A stretch of 64,000 nt of DNA from Primulina eburnea (Eukaryota; Streptophyta; Magnoliopsida; Lamiales; Gesneriaceae): assembly GCF_022965805.1 (NCBI RefSeq), contig NC_133116.1, positions 2,852,001 to 2,916,000 of the forward strand, read 5' to 3'. The notes beneath the pieces are model-generated. The model saw only the letters and a list, made by a program, of their open reading frames with translations. It was not told the origin of the DNA and ran no database searches. Every line of letters begins with the position of its first letter. Positions within the stretch are counted from its first letter, which is position 1. Made by a program: the position numbers and the translations under genes. Below are positions 60,563-64,000 of the stretch, one piece after another.

Positions 60563-60563
<1 letters not shown>

Positions 60564-60615
<52 letters not shown>
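60564..60615. repeat. (AAT)n microsatellite
   Basis: About 16 trinucleotide units. The Asn-repeat frame through it (60528-60755) is an artefact. Confidence 0.95.
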
Positions 60616-60913
60616 GTAAAAATATACTAATTCCCTTTTGTACGTCGTACATTTTTTTTTTTAATTTCATAGATTATATAATTTTTAAAGTAAAAGACAT
60701 TTTTATAATAATTTTTAAAGTACAAGACATTTTTATAATAATTTTTATGTTATGAGTAATTTAATTTATTAAAAAATTTAAAAGTATATATCAAGAAATA
60801 TTTTATCAGCATATGGTAAGATATAAATTTACGAAGATATTTTTAGTGTCATTATTTATTAAATAAAATATAATATTTTTGATTTATTAAAAAACAAATA
60901 GTATATTTATTAG

Positions 60914-61092
60914 GTAAAAACTTGTGTGAGACGGTCTCACGGGTCGAATTTGTGAGACGGATCTCTTATTTGGGTCATTAATGAAAAAATATAATTTTTT
61001 ATGCTTAGAGTATTAGTTTTTATTGTGAATATGGGTAGGGTTGACCCGTCTCACATATTATTATCCGTGAGACGGTCTCGCATGAGACCAAC
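60914..61092 (+). mobile_element. MITE copy H (GTGAGACsGTCTCAC family)
   Basis: Well preserved: begins AAAAACTTGTGTGAGACGGT and ends CGTGAGACGGTCTCGCATGA; core AATATGGGTAGGGTTGACCC. Confidence 0.9.
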
Positions 61093-61137
61093 TCTATTTA
61101 TTAAAGTTAGTTAATTTCAGTATATCAACTTTGAGTA

Positions 61138-61312
61138 GGTCTCATGTGACATCGTCTCACGGATCTTAATTCGTGAGACGGGTCAATTCTGTCCATATTC
61201 ATAATAAAAAGTAATACTCTTAGCATACAAAATAATACTTTTTCATTGATGATCCAAATAAGAGATCTGTTTCATAAATACTACCGTGAAATCGTTTCAC
61301 ACAAGTTTTAGC
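61138..61312 (-). mobile_element. MITE copy I (GTGAGACsGTCTCAC family), inverted relative to copy H
   Basis: Begins TCTCATGTGACATCGTCTCA and ends TCGTTTCACACAAGTTTTA. It lies only ~45 bp from copy H in the opposite direction, so H and I form a long inverted repeat. Confidence 0.88.
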
Positions 61313-61721
61313 ATCAATTTAATGATATAATATATAATAATGTTATAGATTACGTACGCTTTTCCATTTTTTTAATAAAATTTGAATAACATAATCGATA
61401 AAGTGCTTTACAATTTAAAAATAATAGCAGTTGAAATAAAATGTGTTTTGAATGTTAACCACTACTTAACGTACTTCTTTCGAACCACGCACCAACGTAA
61501 TTTTACTACGCAATTTCAATTTCCAAGAATTTAATAATGTCTGGCCACGTCCGTAAAAGACAAAAATAAAATAAAAAAATTTGTGGTAGATTCGATTACT
61601 ATTCTCACAATCAAATAATTCATTCTCGCAAAAATCTTAAAATTTATTTATCACGCCTCAAGTCCACGGAATAATGTCCATCTAGCAAGTATAATAGTAT
61701 AAATGTTTGGTTGAATATTTT
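61313..61721. other. AT-rich spacer between MITE copies
   Basis: No gene seen between copies I and J. Confidence 0.5.
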
Positions 61722-61876
61722 TGAGATAGTCTCACGAATTTTTATCTGTGAGACAAGTCAATTAAAAATAAAAAATAATATTTTTAGCATAAAAAGTAAT
61801 AATTTTTCATGGATGACCCAAATAAGAGATCCGTCTCACAAAATAGGACTTGTAAGACCGTCTCACACAAGTTTTG
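61722..61876 (-). mobile_element. MITE copy J (GTGAGACsGTCTCAC family)
   Basis: Inverted copy: GAGATAGTCTCACGAATTTT at the left, AAGACCGTCTCACACAAGTT at the right, with CATGGATGACCCAAATAAGA. The frame at 61711-62013 is read through it and is not a gene. Confidence 0.85.
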
Positions 61877-64000
61877 TATGTTTGGTTAACAGTAAGAAAT
61901 TTGATTATCTCAGTCGACATTTTCTCGGACAAACTTATCACGCTGGACTTATCCTGTGTAATTTAACTGGTAACCATAGTTTTCATGATATTGCTTTGTC
62001 ATTAGGTACCTAGTGAAAAAAAATAGCGATTGCGAATCACAACGTCATAAAAAAAAAAAAAAAAAAAACTCAACCATGAGACTGACAATTGATCTCATGG
62101 TTTGATCAATAATCTCCAAAATTACAATAATATCAATTTTTAGTTTTTATAATTATGATATGATTTTTATTTTAATATAAATAAAAATAATTACCAAAAA
62201 ATTGATTAAATCCAATAGAATAAATTAAAATAGAAAGATTTATAAACACGCATCGTCCACATCGAAAAATAACAGTAATTATTAAGTTCGTTCATATAAA
62301 TTGGACACACACACAGACAGACATCACACCGACCCGTGCCGAATTCTCTTAACTAGCACACATCTTTTGACGACAAATGAACAAGTATTTGTCAAGCCTA
62401 TCTGCTCTTTTTTCTCTGTCTTCCCTTATTGTTATATACATATAAAGTCTATTTCTCTTGTTTTTATTTTTTTGTAGATTATATTATAATATTTATTAAA
62501 AAAAAGAGATGACGATGCATGTATAATCTGCTTTTAGTGTGACACATAATTGAAACCGGCAGTTTTGTATGTAAAGGAGCAAACATGCCAAAGTGGAGTG
62601 AAGCCACACATATCCAAAGGTGTCTGCTGCGAAATCTTTTCATATCTGTCATCACATGCACCATTCATGATTCCCTGTGCATTTATATGTGCATGTATAG
62701 GTATAGTGTATGTGCCAAATCCTATTAGCTTGTAAGGTTAATTAAATCAGGTTTTAGTGAAAAGCAAAACTTGTGATCCAGTATATAAATTCAAGAATCC
62801 CCAACTGGTATGGACAGGTGAAAGACATGGCAACGTCCTGGCCTTAGCAAGACATGAAGTACGTACCCGTGATAAAACTTCTTGAAACATTTCAATGCAC
62901 TTATGACATAAGTGATCAGTGCAAGACAACGTCGAACTTTATTGTTTCCTACATAAGAGTTCTCTTTGATCCAGTACAGGAGGCAAGCGACCCTGTGCAT
63001 CCAACCAACAAATTTTTGTTGCTAAATTTTATCCCATTTCTATAAATTTTCTCTATGAGAACATGAGAAATATAGCTCTTACACAAATTGTTTTGATATG
63101 GTGGGTTTTTTTTCTTTATTATTGTAGTGTTGATTGTGCAAGAGTCTTGAATCTGAAGTCATTGAATAATTTAGATTCACACTAGACATGAGTGTGCATG
63201 ACCAGCTGGTAATGTCGGGCAGGGGGGACATCTTGGGCCCTTACCCCTTTGCGGACAAGCTTGGATTCACATATGTGGTTTTCAAATCAAAGGATAAAAA
63301 GAATATGCAACCTTCTTTGACCAAAACTTGTTAATCCAAATAAATATCACTGTCGTTATGCACCCTTCTTTGAGGAATGAAAACGGGAATTGGCTATCTG
63401 CATGCATTTTGTTTCTCTTTGCAATTATGAAAACAGTTTTTGAACATTTAATTATATATCAGGAAAATATCTTGCGAAAATCTTCCACTCTCCATTAATT
63501 TTTTATTTTAAAAAGATTGATTACAATGAGGTTTATCAAAACTACAAAAAAAAAAAAAAAAAACTAAACTAATTTTGAAAATTACATATACATCTCCTAG
63601 GGGTTCATAATATTAAAGAGTATTAACATTTAAAATTAATTTAATGAAAAAAGTACAACAAATAAATATAGAAGTAAAACCAAATTTTTTGTTTTGGTTA
63701 TATATGTTAAAACTCAAAATATAATATTTTACTCGATTTATTTTAAAAATAAAATCCACAAAACAAACCCAAAATATATTTATAATTTGAATTTTAAATT
63801 TGTTATTTTTTTATTTTGATTTTTTGTTTACATTTCACTTAAATATATTATAAATAAAATAAATTGAATTCAAGGATTATTGTAAAATTGACATATAATT
63901 CAGGAGAGGTCAGACAAGATCTGGTAAAATGTAAACAAATGCAACGAAATGAATAGTCTTCGATGTTTAAGACCAAAACAAATTGAACACCACACAATTT
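61877..64000. other. right-end intergenic region, no gene recognised
   Basis: Two less AT-biased blocks (62560-63010 and 63120-63310) sit in AT-rich DNA. Frames of 60-69 codons within them on both strands do not match any known protein. GATCCAGTA occurs at 62776 and 62970, but no longer repeat is seen. These blocks could be non-coding RNA or decayed transposon sequence. Confidence 0.4.

Noticed and set aside
60528..60755. Asn-repeat frame
   Set aside because: Artefact of the (AAT)n microsatellite followed by AT-rich DNA.
61711..62013. 100-codon frame
   Set aside because: Its first half is MITE copy J and the rest shows no known domain.

Overview
This window is nuclear DNA from a flowering plant, most likely a eudicot. 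It is AT-rich, the genes have many short exons with GT/AG introns, the intergenic space is full of TA microsatellites, MITEs and small LTR elements, and the proteins belong to plant-only families (WRKY, CIPK, WEB, PLS-class PPR, PLAC8). A very abundant MITE family with GTGAGACsGTCTCAC ends hints at an asterid, perhaps Lamiales; that is only an impression from memory. No organelle, bacterial or viral gene block is present.

Layout. 1-1346 (-) is a PLAC8 membrane protein cut by the window edge. 4693-8021 (-) is a 12-exon NOP53 ribosome-biogenesis gene with telo-box motifs upstream. 8245-15015 is a complete but mutated Ty1/copia element on the minus strand, with identical 276-bp LTRs and a perfect ATAAT target duplication. 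A TRIM element (10405-10992) is nested inside its pol gene and has its own AATGT duplication. 16880-17850 (+) is a decayed PPR pseudogene. 18309-19917 (-) is a BTB/POZ gene and 22208-22798 (-) a DUF688-type gene. 27639-29351 (+) is a WEB-family coiled-coil gene and 32415-33740 (+) an intronless CIPK kinase. 34694-~36371 (-) is an MSD2-type Mn superoxide dismutase whose start is missing or broken. 39157-41764 (-) is a group I bZIP gene (bZIP18-like). 48055-50631 (+) is an intronless 858-aa E/E+ PPR gene, 52429-54340 (+) a group III WRKY gene (WRKY55-like) and 57366-58034 (+) 40S ribosomal protein S27. The remaining ~6 kb at the right end is AT-rich and full of MITEs.

Context. Several genes (NOP53, WEB, bZIP18, PPR PCMP-E26, WRKY55, plus BTB and MSD2) have Arabidopsis counterparts that, from memory, lie in the paired blocks At2g40430-At2g40740 and At3g56230-At3g56400. 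The window therefore looks like an ancestral microsyntenic block stretched by transposons. The genes are independent housekeeping, signalling and regulatory genes, not one pathway.

Best second looks: (1) the MSD2-type gene, whose mature exons are intact but whose secretory N-terminus contains an in-frame stop and no ATG; (2) the copia element, which carries several coding lesions and a TRIM passenger yet has identical LTRs, suggesting it was mobilised in trans, and whose 3' LTR now sits about 230 bp upstream of the NOP53 start; (3) ten copies of one MITE family, including a head-to-head pair able to fold into a long hairpin; (4) a perfect 19-bp inverted repeat with a ~78-nt loop that resembles a young MIRNA or a TE remnant.
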